Of a stretch of 64,000 nt of DNA, positions 8,292 to 17,407 are shown in pieces. The notes beneath the pieces are model-generated. The model was given only the letters and a program-made list of their open reading frames with translations. It was not told where the DNA came from and ran no database searches. This DNA comes from an uncultured Oscillospiraceae bacterium (GTDB lineage Bacteria > Bacillota > Clostridia > Oscillospirales > Oscillospiraceae), in NCBI GenBank assembly GCA_934565415.1, contig CAKTHQ010000006.1:11478-75477 (forward strand), in the 5' to 3' direction. The position numbers and the translations under genes are program-made. Position 1 is the first letter of the stretch, and each line of letters begins with the position of its first letter.

Positions 8292-10085
8292 ATGTATTAT
8301 TCTGCCGGAACTTACGAAGCTTTTGCCCATCCTGAAAAGCCCCAGGGCGTGGACAACAAGTCCGCCTATATCATCGGCACCGGCCTTGCCGGTCTGACCG
8401 CCGCCTTCTACCTGGTCCGTGACGGCCAGATGAAGGGCGAGCGGGTCCATCTGCTGGAAAAGCTGGACCTGGCCGGCGGCAGCTGCGACGGCCGGAAGGA
8501 CGTTTCCAAGGGCTTTTATATGCGGGGCGGCCGGGAAATGGACAACCACTTTGAAGTGATGTGGGATGTGTTCCGGGATGTGCCCAGCATCGAGACTCCC
8601 AATGTATCCGTATTGGATGAGTACTACTGGCTCAACAAGCACGACCCCAACTACTCCCTGTGCCGGGCCACTGTCAAGTGCGGCCAGGATGCCCACACCG
8701 ATAAGCAGTTCAAGCTGGACCGGGAGTCCGCTATGGCCCTGAGCAAGCTCTTTATTACCCCGGAAGCCCAGCTGGAGGGCAAAAAGATTTCCGAGGTGCT
8801 GCCGGACTCCTTCTGGGATACCAACTTCTGGCTGTACTGGCAGACCATGTTCGCCTTCCAGCGCTGGTCCAGCGCCCTGGAAATGAAGCGGTACCTGTGC
8901 CGGTATGTCCACCACATCGACGGCCTGCCGGACTTTTCCGCCCTGCGCTTTACCAAGTACAACCAGTATGAGAGCATGATTTTGCCCCTGTGCAAGTATC
9001 TGGAAAGCAAGGGCGTGCAGATCGAGTTCGGCATGGATGTAAAGAATGTGGTCATCGACCATGTGGATGGAAAGCAGATTGCCCGGGCCATCGAATATGA
9101 GAAGGATGGCCAGAAGCAGACCATCGACCTGGTGGAGGACGATCTGGTGTTCATCACCAACGGCTGCTGCACCGATACCTCCTGCTACGGCGATCAGACC
9201 CACGCCCCGGACCTGAGCGGCATCCACAATGGCTGCGGAGAAAGCTGGGACCTGTGGAAGAACATCGCCGCCCAGGCAGAGCAGGGAGAGTACGGCAACC
9301 CCGATGCTTTCTGCTCCGATGTGGAGGCCACCAACTGGATGAGCGCCACGGTACAGACTAAGGACGAAAAGATCATCCGGCACATTATGGACATCTGCCA
9401 GCGGGACCCCAGAGCGGGCAAAGTCACCACCGGCGGCATCGTTACCGTCAAGGACAGCACCGAGAACTGGTACCTGAGCTGGACCATCAACCGCCAGCCC
9501 CAGTTCCGGGCCCAGGATAAGGATACGGTGCTGGTGTGGGTATACGCCTTGAACACCAATACCCCCGGCCAGTTTGTAAAGAAGCCCATGCGGGAATGCA
9601 CCGGCGAGGAGGTCTGCCAGGAGTGGCTGTACCACATCGGCGTGAATCCGGAGGAGATTCCCACCCTGGCGGAGAATGCCTGCAATACCACTACCTGCTA
9701 TATGCCCTATATCAACGCCTTCTTCCAGCCCCGGAAGGAGTCCGACCGGCCTAAGGTTGTGCCGGAGGGCGCCGTAAACTTCGCCTTCATCGGCCAGTTC
9801 GCCGAGACCCCCAGAGACACCATTTTCACCACGGAGTACTCCATGCGCACCGGCATGGAAAGCGTGTATACTCTGCTGAACGTGGACCGGGCCGTCCCCG
9901 AGGTCTGGGGCAGCAAGTACGATGTCCGGGAGCTGCTGCGGGCCTGCTACTATGCCATTGACAAAAAGCCCATCTCCCAGGCACCTCTGTCCTTCGCGGA
10001 GAAGGAAATGCTGAAAATCCTGGTCCGGAAGGTGAGAGGTACCGACCTGGAGCTGCTATTGAAGGATAGCGGCCTCATCGAGTAA
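8292..10085 (+). CDS. ohyA: Oleate hydratase (myosin-cross-reactive-antigen family)
   Basis: FAD-dependent hydratase that adds water to the cis-9 double bond of oleic and related acids to give 10-hydroxy fatty acids, detoxifying free unsaturated fatty acids. 597 residues from ATG 8292 (CGGAGG ribosome site). The FAD dinucleotide motif GTGLAG is at 29-34. The RGGREM motif places Glu82 where the known catalytic glutamate of characterised oleate hydratases lies. The long FWLYWQTMFAFQRW segment and the C-terminal FAETPRDTIFTTEYSMRTGMESVY are typical. The gene has its own promoter and terminator. Confidence 0.95.
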   Translation: MYYSAGTYEAFAHPEKPQGVDNKSAYIIGTGLAGLTAAFYLVRDGQMKGERVHLLEKLDLAGGSCDGRKDVSKGFYMRGGREMDNHFEVMWDVFRDVPSIETPNVSVLDEYYWLNKHDPNYSLCRATVKCGQDAHTDKQFKLDRESAMALSKLFITPEAQLEGKKISEVLPDSFWDTNFWLYWQTMFAFQRWSSALEMKRYLCRYVHHIDGLPDFSALRFTKYNQYESMILPLCKYLESKGVQIEFGMDVKNVVIDHVDGKQIARAIEYEKDGQKQTIDLVEDDLVFITNGCCTDTSCYGDQTHAPDLSGIHNGCGESWDLWKNIAAQAEQGEYGNPDAFCSDVEATNWMSATVQTKDEKIIRHIMDICQRDPRAGKVTTGGIVTVKDSTENWYLSWTINRQPQFRAQDKDTVLVWVYALNTNTPGQFVKKPMRECTGEEVCQEWLYHIGVNPEEIPTLAENACNTTTCYMPYINAFFQPRKESDRPKVVPEGAVNFAFIGQFAETPRDTIFTTEYSMRTGMESVYTLLNVDRAVPEVWGSKYDVRELLRACYYAIDKKPISQAPLSFAEKEMLKILVRKVRGTDLELLLKDSGLIE

Positions 10086-10098
10086 GATACGCCATTCC

Positions 10099-10208
10099 CC
10101 GGAGGCAGTGCCGCTGCCTCCGGAGGATAAAAAGCAAAGGATACGGAATCGGCACGCCAATGCAGACCGGAGTAAGGACCGGTTTGCGACGGCGTGCCGA
10201 ATTCTTTT
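10099..10208 (+). terminator. Two stem-loops downstream of oleate hydratase
   Basis: First a 10-bp perfect stem (10099-10108 with 10114-10123) without a T-run, then a longer structure with a 9-bp outer stem (10150-10158 with 10191-10199) followed by a T-rich stretch. The second is the more likely transcript end. Confidence 0.6.
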
Positions 10209-10228
10209 GTATTTTTATGCTGCCATAC

Positions 10229-10265
10229 TAGACTTATCCTTTAAAATATGCTATTCTATAGCATA
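10229..10265 (+). promoter_or_regulatory. Promoter with perfect palindrome over the -10 box
   Basis: TAGACT (10229-10234), 17-bp spacer, TATTCT (10252-10257). A perfect inverted repeat with 8-bp arms and a 3-base centre (10247-10254 and 10258-10265) covers the -10 box, a position where a bound regulator would block transcription. Confidence 0.6.
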
Positions 10266-10310
10266 ACAATACTTCCCGAATGGCGGGAAAGGGGATTGGG
10301 GGGTACGGCA

Positions 10311-10967
10311 ATGAAAGAGAATCCTTTTACGCCGGAGGACCGGCGGCTTCTGGAAAGTTTTTTCCCGATTGCGGAGGGCCTGGGGGCCTATCTGGGCCCC
10401 AGCTACGAGGTGGTGATCCACAGCCTGGAGGACCTGGAGCATTCCGTTGTCAAGATTGTCAATGGGCTGCATACGGGCAGAACCGTGGGGGCTCCCATTA
10501 CGGACCTGGCCCTGCAAATGCTGGAAAAGCTGCGGTCCGACAAGCCCCAGACGGACTACCAGGTTTACTTCTGCAAAAACCAGCGGGGGGACCCTATGCG
10601 CTCTACCACCATAGCTATCCGGAACGCAGGCCGGAAAATAATTGGCCTGCTGTGCATTAACCTCTATTTAAATGCCACAATTACGGAATTTGTATCCGGT
10701 TTTCTGCCTCCGGGCAATTCCGTATTTACGACGGAGCATTTTGCGGAGAACTCGGCAGAGGCCGTGCGGCAGAAGGTGGCAGAGGCCCGGACCATTGTAG
10801 AGGGGAACCCCGGAATTCTGCCCTCCCTGCGGAACAAGGAGATGATCCGCCTGCTGGAGGGCTGGCACGTTTTTGACCTGAAAAGCGCTATCGACCAGGT
10901 GGCGGCGGAACTGGGAATTTCCAGCCATACCGTTTACTTCCACCTGCGGAATCTATCCAGGAAATGA
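10311..10967 (+). CDS. YheO-type PAS/helix-turn-helix transcriptional regulator
   Basis: 218-residue regulator with an N-terminal YheO-like PAS domain (about 12-125, including the conserved Ser/Thr-rich TTIAIRNAGRKIIGLLCINL core) and a C-terminal helix-turn-helix (about 185-218, AAELGISSHTVYFHLRNLS), as in the DauR family. ATG 10311 was chosen after a GGGG-rich ribosome site; the frame is open 63 bases further upstream but that would overlap the promoter. Ligand unknown. The palindrome on its own promoter suggests autoregulation. Confidence 0.82.
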   Translation: MKENPFTPEDRRLLESFFPIAEGLGAYLGPSYEVVIHSLEDLEHSVVKIVNGLHTGRTVGAPITDLALQMLEKLRSDKPQTDYQVYFCKNQRGDPMRSTTIAIRNAGRKIIGLLCINLYLNATITEFVSGFLPPGNSVFTTEHFAENSAEAVRQKVAEARTIVEGNPGILPSLRNKEMIRLLEGWHVFDLKSAIDQVAAELGISSHTVYFHLRNLSRK

Positions 10968-10971
10968 GTTT

Positions 10972-11070
10972 CGCCCCCGGGCACTTGTACCCGGGGGCGC
11001 TGCAGCGTTGGTCCTTTACTGAAAAATAAGACGGACTCCCGGAAGAAATGGGAATCCGTCTTATTTATTT
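10972..11070. terminator. Paired terminators between converging genes
   Basis: A 10-bp GC stem (10972-10981 with 10990-10999) is followed by a 17-bp stem with one mismatch (11024-11040 with 11050-11066), A-rich before and T-rich after. The second can serve both strands. Confidence 0.8.
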
Positions 11071-11099
11071 CCAGTGGAAGAGAAGGCTTCGGGGCGGGT

Positions 11100-12110
11100 T
11101 TACAGCACAAAATGGGCCACAACGGTAAACAGTGCGCTGATGAAAAGCTCTGTATAGTAGCTGAGCCCCCGGCTCAAAACCATGCCGGGGAGCAGCAGGG
11201 CTTCTCCGAAAATGGGGTCGAAAATGGCCAGGAACAGGGTTTCGCTGATGCCCATGCCCCCGGGAAGAGGCATCATGTCTGCTGCAATGGAGATAACCGC
11301 CTGCAGCAGGACAATGGTCACCGGGGAAATCCCCCGGAGCCCGAAGGCGAGGTACACGAAATAAGTAGAGGAAAACAGGGCAATGCGCTGCAAAAAGGTA
11401 ATGGCAAATACCTTTCCGACGACGGCCTTGTGGGTGCCGAAGAAGGTAGCGGACTGCTCGTATTTCCCGATGGCGGCTTCTGCCCGGTCCCAGAGCTTTT
11501 CACTGCCGTGAAGGACATGGAGCTTTTCCAGCAGCTTCAGCAGCTTCCACAAAATGGCCTTTGCCAAAGAGGTCCGGAATACCAGCAGCAGAAGCAGCCC
11601 TACGCATAGGATGTTCAGCCCGATGCCGAAATAAAAAATCGGCAGAATATCCATGAGGTACCTGTGGACAAAGCCCTGACCGAACAGAATGATCCCCAAG
11701 CCCAAAAGCACCAGAACCGATTTGTAGGCAATGGTAATGACCATCAGCACCAGGGTGGCAATGGGCAGGGGAATGTTTTTCCGGCGCATATAGTATAGCT
11801 GCATGGGCTGACCGCCGGAGGCAGAGGGGGTAATGCAGTTAAAGAAAAAGCCTACCGTAGAGAACAGAAAGCAGGCTCCCGGGGTGACGGGAATTTCCTG
11901 GATTCCAAGGAGGTACCGCAGGGTAACGGCCTCCCCCCACAGGAAGAGAACCACACAGCCGACTGCCGGGAGCAGCCACACCTTGCGGACTTCACTGAGG
12001 GCCTGCATCACTTCCCCCAGATCCTCTCCGTGGAAGACTCCGTACACAGTCCCGAAAAAAACCACCAGGAGGAACAGGACCTCCCAGATATACTTCTTTT
12101 TATTGCCCAT
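11100..12110 (-). CDS. Flippase-like / lysylphosphatidylglycerol synthase TM-domain protein
   Basis: Integral membrane protein of 336 residues with eight or more hydrophobic helices, related to the membrane half of MprF (UPF0104/LPG_synthase_TM family). Diagnostic are FFNCITPSASGGQPMQLYYMRRKNI and MPLPGGMGISE. It lacks the cytoplasmic aminoacyl-transferase half, so it cannot make lysyl-PG itself; such stand-alone proteins are thought to move lipids. Monocistronic with its own candidate promoter. Confidence 0.85.
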   Translation of the reverse strand: MGNKKKYIWEVLFLLVVFFGTVYGVFHGEDLGEVMQALSEVRKVWLLPAVGCVVLFLWGEAVTLRYLLGIQEIPVTPGACFLFSTVGFFFNCITPSASGGQPMQLYYMRRKNIPLPIATLVLMVITIAYKSVLVLLGLGIILFGQGFVHRYLMDILPIFYFGIGLNILCVGLLLLLVFRTSLAKAILWKLLKLLEKLHVLHGSEKLWDRAEAAIGKYEQSATFFGTHKAVVGKVFAITFLQRIALFSSTYFVYLAFGLRGISPVTIVLLQAVISIAADMMPLPGGMGISETLFLAIFDPIFGEALLLPGMVLSRGLSYYTELFISALFTVVAHFVL

Positions 12111-12144
12111 GGCGTAACTCCGATATCATTAAAATTTCCAGCGT

Positions 12145-12173
12145 AGGATACACCAACTTGGGCAGAAACGCAA
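12145..12173 (-). promoter_or_regulatory. Candidate promoter of the flippase-like gene
   Basis: Minus-strand TTGCGT (12168-12173), 17-bp spacer, TATCCT (12145-12150), about 35 bases before the ATG at 12110. Confidence 0.5.
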
Positions 12174-12198
12174 GTCTTTTTTCGGGGTTCCTAAATTT

Positions 12199-13533
12199 TT
12201 AAGAATTGCTCGCTTGGTTCCAGGGGCCGTTCCGGTAGAAAAGGATGGACATAACGGTAGCGATGATCCAGCCGATGGGCCAGGCGCACCAGATGCCCAG
12301 GGTCCCAAAGGGGCCGGACAGCACTTCTGCCAGTACCACCCGGAGAATCAGGTCCGTAAAGGTGGCAATCATAAACTGCTTCATAAGCCCGGCGCCCCGG
12401 AGGATGCCGTCGGATACCAGCTTGGCGGATACCACAAAGTAGAAGGGAGACAGCACCCGCAGGAACTGAATGCCTACCTGCATGGCGGTGCTGCTGGAGT
12501 CATCCAGGAAGATGTACAGCAGCTGCTTCCCCACAAAGAAGTACAGCAGTACCAGGGGCAGGCTCAGCATCCATACCAGCTTCAGCCCCGCCCGGAAGCC
12601 CTGGCGGACCCGTTCCGGCTTTTCGGCGCCCATATTCTGGGCGGTGTAGTTGGAAATGCCGTTGCCCAGAGTGGTAAAGGAGGTAATCACCAGGTTATTG
12701 AGCTTGACGGAAGCGGAATAACCGGCCATCACACTGGAGCCAAAGGTATTGATGACACCCTGGATCACAATGTTGCCGAGGGAAATAAAGCTCTGCTGCA
12801 AAATACTGGGAATGGCCACAATGGCGATTTTTTTCAGAAGCGCCCAGGAAAAGACGGCGGGCTTTTTCTCGGTCTCAATGGTCCGGAACCGGCGGAATAC
12901 TACCACTACGGCCAGAATGCAGCTGACACCCTGGCACAGGAAGGTGGCCCAGGCCACACCGGCCACGCCCATTTTGAAGGCGGTGACAAAGAGAATATCC
13001 ACCGCAATGTTGGATAGGGAAGAAGCGGCCAGGAAATAGAAGGGGGTCTTGGAGTCGCCCAATGCGGAGAAGATGCCGGTGGCCACATTATAGTAAAATA
13101 CAAAAGGCAGGCCCAGAATGTAAATGTCCAGGTACAGCTTGGAGTCCGGCAGAATGTCCTCCGGGGTATGGATCAGCCGCAGCAGATCCGTGCAGCACAG
13201 GGTGCCCACCAGCATCAGAAGCAGACACACCACGCCGCTGGAAATAAGGGTGGTGTATACGGCGGTTTTTAGGTCCGCCATGCGCTTGGCGCCAAAAAGC
13301 TGGGAAACGATGACGGAGCAGCCAATGTTGCAGCCGAAGGCAAAGGCGATAAAAATCAGGGTGATCTCGTAGCTGTTGCCAACGGCGGCCAGGGCGCTTT
13401 CGCCCACGAATTTACCTGCTACAAAGCTGTCGGCCAGGTTGTAAAGCTGCTGGAAAATGATGCTGCCGAACAGCGGCAGACAGAACTTCCACAGCACCGA
13501 TTCGGGTTTCCCCACGGTTAAGTCCTTATTCAT
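12199..13533 (-). CDS. MATE family efflux transporter
   Basis: 444-residue cation-coupled exporter with twelve predicted helices and a duplicated six-helix plan. Family signs include LPLFGSIIFQQLYNLADSFVAGKFVGESALAAVGN near the N-terminus and the matching second-half motif around SLGNIVIQGVINTFGSSVMAGYSA. Substrate unknown; relatives export drugs or metabolites. Its first 8 bases overlap the end of the upstream kinase-like gene, so the two are cotranscribed. Confidence 0.93.
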   Translation of the reverse strand: MNKDLTVGKPESVLWKFCLPLFGSIIFQQLYNLADSFVAGKFVGESALAAVGNSYEITLIFIAFAFGCNIGCSVIVSQLFGAKRMADLKTAVYTTLISSGVVCLLLMLVGTLCCTDLLRLIHTPEDILPDSKLYLDIYILGLPFVFYYNVATGIFSALGDSKTPFYFLAASSLSNIAVDILFVTAFKMGVAGVAWATFLCQGVSCILAVVVVFRRFRTIETEKKPAVFSWALLKKIAIVAIPSILQQSFISLGNIVIQGVINTFGSSVMAGYSASVKLNNLVITSFTTLGNGISNYTAQNMGAEKPERVRQGFRAGLKLVWMLSLPLVLLYFFVGKQLLYIFLDDSSSTAMQVGIQFLRVLSPFYFVVSAKLVSDGILRGAGLMKQFMIATFTDLILRVVLAEVLSGPFGTLGIWCAWPIGWIIATVMSILFYRNGPWNQASNS

Positions 13534-14155
13534 GGCCGTTTACCCCCAGCTTCTTTTGCAGCAAATACACAATGGCATCGGCGCAGCCCTGGGTGCCCAG
13601 GGTGCTGGTGGAGAGCATGGCATCGTAGCTTTCCGGCTTGCCCCACTCGGTCATGGCATAGAAGTTAAAATACCGGCGGCGCATCCGGTTGATTTTTTCC
13701 ATCCGCTCCCGGGCGGCGCGTTCCGTCAGCCCGTTCCGGGCGGCGATGCGGTCTACGCAGTCGCTTTCCTTGCCGTACAGGAAGACGGACAGCACATTGG
13801 GCTTACCGGAAAGGATTGCAGAGGCGCACCTGCCGATGATGACAGAGGACTCCCGGCCGGAAATGGCCTGAATGGCGCTCTTTTCCGCATTGTAGGCATG
13901 GTCACCGGCAAAATAGAAGATACCGGACATATCTGCCGTATCCGCAAAGCAGTTCCCGCTGAAGGGCAGAATCACATCCTTCAGGTTTTCGTCGTTCCGC
14001 TTCAGGTATTCCTCGTCTATGCCGCTTTTTCTGGCGGCTTCCTGAATGAGCAGCTTATCATAGCAGGTAACGCCCAGCTTTTTTGCAACCAGCTCGCCCA
14101 CTTCCCGGCCGCCGCTGCCATATTGCCGGCCGATACAGATGGTGTAATTTTCCAT
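13526..14155 (-). CDS. Cytidylate kinase-like family protein
   Basis: P-loop kinase relative of 209 residues. The phosphate-binding loop GRQYGSGGREV is at 9-19; the rest keeps the CMP-kinase-like helical lid (RIAARNGLTERAARERMEKINRMR) but is not canonical Cmk. The true start is ATG 14155, 8 bases after GGAGG; the frame is open further up without a ribosome site. It is the first gene of a two-gene unit with the MATE exporter. Relatives of this kind are widespread in Clostridia and their substrate is not established. Confidence 0.85.
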   Translation of the reverse strand: MENYTICIGRQYGSGGREVGELVAKKLGVTCYDKLLIQEAARKSGIDEEYLKRNDENLKDVILPFSGNCFADTADMSGIFYFAGDHAYNAEKSAIQAISGRESSVIIGRCASAILSGKPNVLSVFLYGKESDCVDRIAARNGLTERAARERMEKINRMRRRYFNFYAMTEWGKPESYDAMLSTSTLGTQGCADAIVYLLQKKLGVNGHE

Positions 14156-14178
14156 TTTGCATTCCTCCCGGAATTTCA

Positions 14179-14241
14179 TTGATTTTCCCAAACGGATATA
14201 GTATAATGCGAGGCGCACAATATGTAAAATCAATCATTGAT
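14179..14241. promoter_or_regulatory. Overlapping divergent promoters with a palindromic site
   Basis: Plus strand: TTGATT (14179-14184), 17 bp, TATAAT (14202-14207) for the LysR gene. Minus strand: TTTACA (14223-14228), 17 bp, TATACT (14200-14205) for the kinase-like/MATE pair. The two -10 boxes overlap. A perfect 13-bp palindrome ATCAAT-C-ATTGAT (14229-14241) adjoins the minus-strand -35 box and could be the LysR binding site. Confidence 0.65.
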
Positions 14242-14278
14242 ATTGCACATATAAAGATTTTATATGGAGGGGCCTGCT

Positions 14279-15190
14279 ATGCTTGCATCTATGGACCATT
14301 ATCGCATTTTTTACCAGGTTGCCCGGTGCGGGAATATCACCCAGGCGGCGGCGGCCCTGTACAGCAGCCAGCCCAATGTAACCCATAGCATCAAGTGCCT
14401 GGAAGAGGAATTGGGCTGTACCCTGTTTCTCCGCTCCAACAAAGGCGTCCGGCTGACACCGGAGGGGGAGTTGCTCTTTTCCCATGTGGCCCCGGCTATG
14501 GAGCATCTGGCCCGGGGAGAGGAGGAGCTGCTGCTGGAAACCCGGCTGCGCACCGGCAGCGTATCCATCGGGGCCAGCGAGGTGGCCCTGCGGTGCCTGC
14601 TGCTGCCGGTGCTGCGGCAGTTCCGGCTGGAATTTCCCGGGGTTCAGGTCCGGGTCAGCAACCACTCTACGCCGCAGGCCCTCCGGGCCCTGGAAGAGGG
14701 GCTGGTGGACCTGGCGGTGGTAACCACCCCGGCCGAACCGGGGAAGGACATCCAAAAAACGGACTTGCGGCAGATTCGGGAGACGGCGGTATGCAGCCCC
14801 GGGTTAGGCCTGTTCCCGGCAAGGCCCATTACCCTGGAGGAGCTGGCCCAATACCCCCTTATCTGCCTGGGGCGGGACACCATGACCTACCGGCTGTACG
14901 AAAACTGGTTCCATGAAAACGGGCTGCCCTTCCACCCGGACATTGAGGCGGCCACCGCGGACCAGATTCTGCCCTTGGTCAGGCATGATTTGGGAATCGG
15001 CTTTGTGCCGGAAGCCTTCCTGGAAAACGGGGCTGCGGGCCTGCGCCGCATTGCCCTGCAGGTTTCGCCGCCCAGCCGGAGCATCTGTCTGCTCCAAAGG
15101 GCAGACCGTCCCCAGCGCCCGGCAGCCAAGAAGCTATTGGAGCTGCTGGAGGCGGCCTCTGCCCCGAAAAAAGAAAATACGGCGCTGTAA
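14279..15190 (+). CDS. LysR family transcriptional regulator
   Basis: 303-residue LysR-type regulator. The winged helix-turn-helix lies at about residues 5-64 (YQVARCGNITQAAAALYSSQPNVTHSIKCLEEELGCTLFLRSNKGVRLTPEGE), followed by a periplasmic-binding-like effector domain. ATG 14279 follows GGAGGGG; an in-frame ATG 15 bases upstream lacks a site. It faces the kinase/MATE pair and lies immediately upstream of the flavin reductase lipoprotein gene, either of which it may control. Confidence 0.92.
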   Translation: MLASMDHYRIFYQVARCGNITQAAAALYSSQPNVTHSIKCLEEELGCTLFLRSNKGVRLTPEGELLFSHVAPAMEHLARGEEELLLETRLRTGSVSIGASEVALRCLLLPVLRQFRLEFPGVQVRVSNHSTPQALRALEEGLVDLAVVTTPAEPGKDIQKTDLRQIRETAVCSPGLGLFPARPITLEELAQYPLICLGRDTMTYRLYENWFHENGLPFHPDIEAATADQILPLVRHDLGIGFVPEAFLENGAAGLRRIALQVSPPSRSICLLQRADRPQRPAAKKLLELLEAASAPKKENTAL

Positions 15191-15313
15191 AATAATGGAA
15201 AATTCGATATTTTTTTACCGCTTTCCACAAAAATGAGGAAAACCAGTGACTGAAATCCGGGATTTTGTGCAGGATGCATACAATGTGCTACATAAAATTC
15301 CTATTTTTGCAGA

Positions 15314-15382
15314 TTGACAAGATTGCAAACATCCTGTAGAATGAGGGCGGCTTCCGGAGGTTCGCCTCCGCAAACGGAAGCC
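15314..15382 (+). promoter_or_regulatory. Promoter and hairpin leader of the flavin reductase gene
   Basis: TTGACA (15314-15319), 17 bp, TAGAAT (15337-15342). The short leader folds as an 8-bp outer stem (15349-15356 with 15375-15382) or an inner CGGAGG-TTCG-CCTCCG hairpin (15355-15370), the two sharing bases. Confidence 0.75.
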
Positions 15383-15411
15383 AAATGTATACATACAAGG
15401 AGAAAGGAATC

Positions 15412-17325
15412 ATGAAGAAAAACAAAAGTCTTGCAGCTCTGCTTCTGGCTGGCGCTCTGCTTCTGACCGCCTGCGGCACTGCAGCCCCCGCTGAAACCAC
15501 CGCGGCTGCCACCGAAGGGGCTGCCGGTGTTTCCGGTACCTTTAGCGGTACTGCCAAGGGCATGGGCGGCGATGTGACCGTTACCATGACCCTGACCGAC
15601 AATGTCATTACCGACTGCACCGCCGTCGGCGACAGCGAGACCCCGGGCATCGGCTCCGTGGTCATCGAGCAGTTCCCCGCCCAGGTTGTGGAGGGCAACA
15701 CCATCAACATTGATGGCATCAGCGGTGCTACCGTTACCTCTACCGCTTTCCTGGATGCCGCCAAGGCCGCTCTGACCGAGGCCGGCGTAAACCCCGACGA
15801 CTACATGACCAAGCTGGAGAACACCTCCGGCGGCGAAGTCAGCTATGATGCTGATGTGGCCGTGGTCGGTGCCGGCGGCGCAGGTATGGCCGCTGCCATG
15901 ACCGCTGCCGATGCCGGTAAGAAGGTCATCATTCTGGAGAGCCAGGCCATGGTGGGCGGCAACTCCGCCCGGTCCACCGGCGGCATGAACGCTGCCAAGA
16001 CCGTCTACCAGGACGACAACGAGTTCGGCGAGTCCGCCGGTGTGGAGAAGACCCTGAAGAGCGCTGCCGACAACTATGCCGACAACGAGACCATCACCGC
16101 TCTGGCCAAGACCGTTGCCGAGCAGTGGGCCGAGTACCAGGCCAACCCTGTGGGTTACTTCGACAGCGTTGAGCTGATGGAGCTGGACACCATGGTGGGC
16201 GGCAAGGGTATCAACAACCCCGAGCTGGTTAAGACCCTGTGCGAGAACACCGCCGCTGCCATTGACTGGCTGGATGAGAACGGTATGTCCCTGCACAATG
16301 TTTCCAGCTTCGGCGGCGCTTCCGTCAAGCGGATCCATCGCCCTGTCAACGAAGAGGGCAAGGTTGTCTCCGTTGGCGCTTATCTGATTCCCCTGATGCA
16401 GAAGAACTGCGAGGACCGCGGTATTGAGATCGTTCTGAACACCACCGTCGACACCATTCTGACCGATGCCAACGGCGCTGCCGTAGGCGTTTCCGGCACC
16501 GACAAGGACGGCAATACCGTTACCGTCAATGCCAAGAGCGTGGTTCTGGCCACCGGCGGCTTCGGCGCCAACCTGGATATGGTTACCTCCTACAAGCCTG
16601 AGCTGGCCGGCTTTATGACCACCAACGCTGCCGGCGCCCAGGGTCAGGGCATTGCCATGGCCACTGCCATCGGTGCTGCCACCGTGGATATGAACCAGAT
16701 TCAGATCCATCCCACCGTGGAAGCCAACACTGCTGCTCTGATTACCGAAGGCCTCCGGGGCGACGGTGCCATTCTGGTGAATGCCAACGGCGAGCGGTTC
16801 ATCGACGAAGTGGGTACCCGTGATGTGGTTTCCGCCGCCGAAATCGCCCAGCCCGGCAGCTTCAGCTGGCTAATCGTGGACCAGGCCATGGCGGATGCTT
16901 CCAGCGTCATCCAGGGCTACATTACCAAGGGCTACACCAAGACCGGTGCCACCTACGAGGAGCTGGCCAAGGAAATTGAAGTGGATCCTGCCACCTTCGC
17001 TGCCACTATGGAAACCTGGAACGGCTATGTTGAGGCCAAGAACGACCCTGACTTCAATCGTACCAGCTTCGCCAGCCCCCTGAACACCGCTCCCTACTAC
17101 GCCATTAAGGTTACTGCCGGTGTGCACCACACCATGGGCGGCGTTGTGATCAACAGCAACACCGAGGTCCTGAAGGAAGACGGCTCCGTCATTCCCGGCC
17201 TGTTCGCTGCCGGCGAGGTCACCGGAGGCGTCCACGGTGCCAACCGTCTGGGCGGTACCGCCGTTGCCGACTTTGTGGTCTTCGGCCGCATCGCCGGTAC
17301 CAGCGCCGCTGCTTACGCCGGTTAA
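15412..17325 (+). CDS. Lipoprotein FMN/FAD fumarate-reductase-like flavoprotein
   Basis: Extracytoplasmic flavin reductase, 637 residues. A lipoprotein signal has its lipobox cysteine at 21 (LLTAC). An FMN-binding domain (about 38-125) carries the SGAT motif at 104-107, where Thr107 would hold covalently bound FMN. From about 145 comes an FAD_binding_2 domain with VVGAGGAG (FAD) and the substrate site: the RFIDE arginine, GTRD, HHTMGG and the arginine of GANRLGG. This is the architecture of urocanate reductase and flavocytochrome-c-type fumarate reductases without haem. It would reduce an unsaturated carboxylate as respiratory electron acceptor; which one is not decidable here. It needs an ApbE-type flavin transferase, not present in the window. 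Confidence 0.9.
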   Translation: MKKNKSLAALLLAGALLLTACGTAAPAETTAAATEGAAGVSGTFSGTAKGMGGDVTVTMTLTDNVITDCTAVGDSETPGIGSVVIEQFPAQVVEGNTINIDGISGATVTSTAFLDAAKAALTEAGVNPDDYMTKLENTSGGEVSYDADVAVVGAGGAGMAAAMTAADAGKKVIILESQAMVGGNSARSTGGMNAAKTVYQDDNEFGESAGVEKTLKSAADNYADNETITALAKTVAEQWAEYQANPVGYFDSVELMELDTMVGGKGINNPELVKTLCENTAAAIDWLDENGMSLHNVSSFGGASVKRIHRPVNEEGKVVSVGAYLIPLMQKNCEDRGIEIVLNTTVDTILTDANGAAVGVSGTDKDGNTVTVNAKSVVLATGGFGANLDMVTSYKPELAGFMTTNAAGAQGQGIAMATAIGAATVDMNQIQIHPTVEANTAALITEGLRGDGAILVNANGERFIDEVGTRDVVSAAEIAQPGSFSWLIVDQAMADASSVIQGYITKGYTKTGATYEELAKEIEVDPATFAATMETWNGYVEAKNDPDFNRTSFASPLNTAPYYAIKVTAGVHHTMGGVVINSNTEVLKEDGSVIPGLFAAGEVTGGVHGANRLGGTAVADFVVFGRIAGTSAAAYAG

Positions 17326-17341
17326 TTTTAGATTTCCCTTT

Positions 17342-17371
17342 GCCGCTGCGGGCTTGCCCGCGGCGGCTTTT
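17342..17371 (+). terminator. Terminator of the flavin reductase gene
   Basis: 11-bp GC stem with one wobble (17342-17352 with 17357-17367), 4-base loop, then TTTTG. Confidence 0.85.
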
Positions 17372-17407
17372 GGGTTTCGGGCAGCCACACGGTCAATGTC
17401 TTTGACG

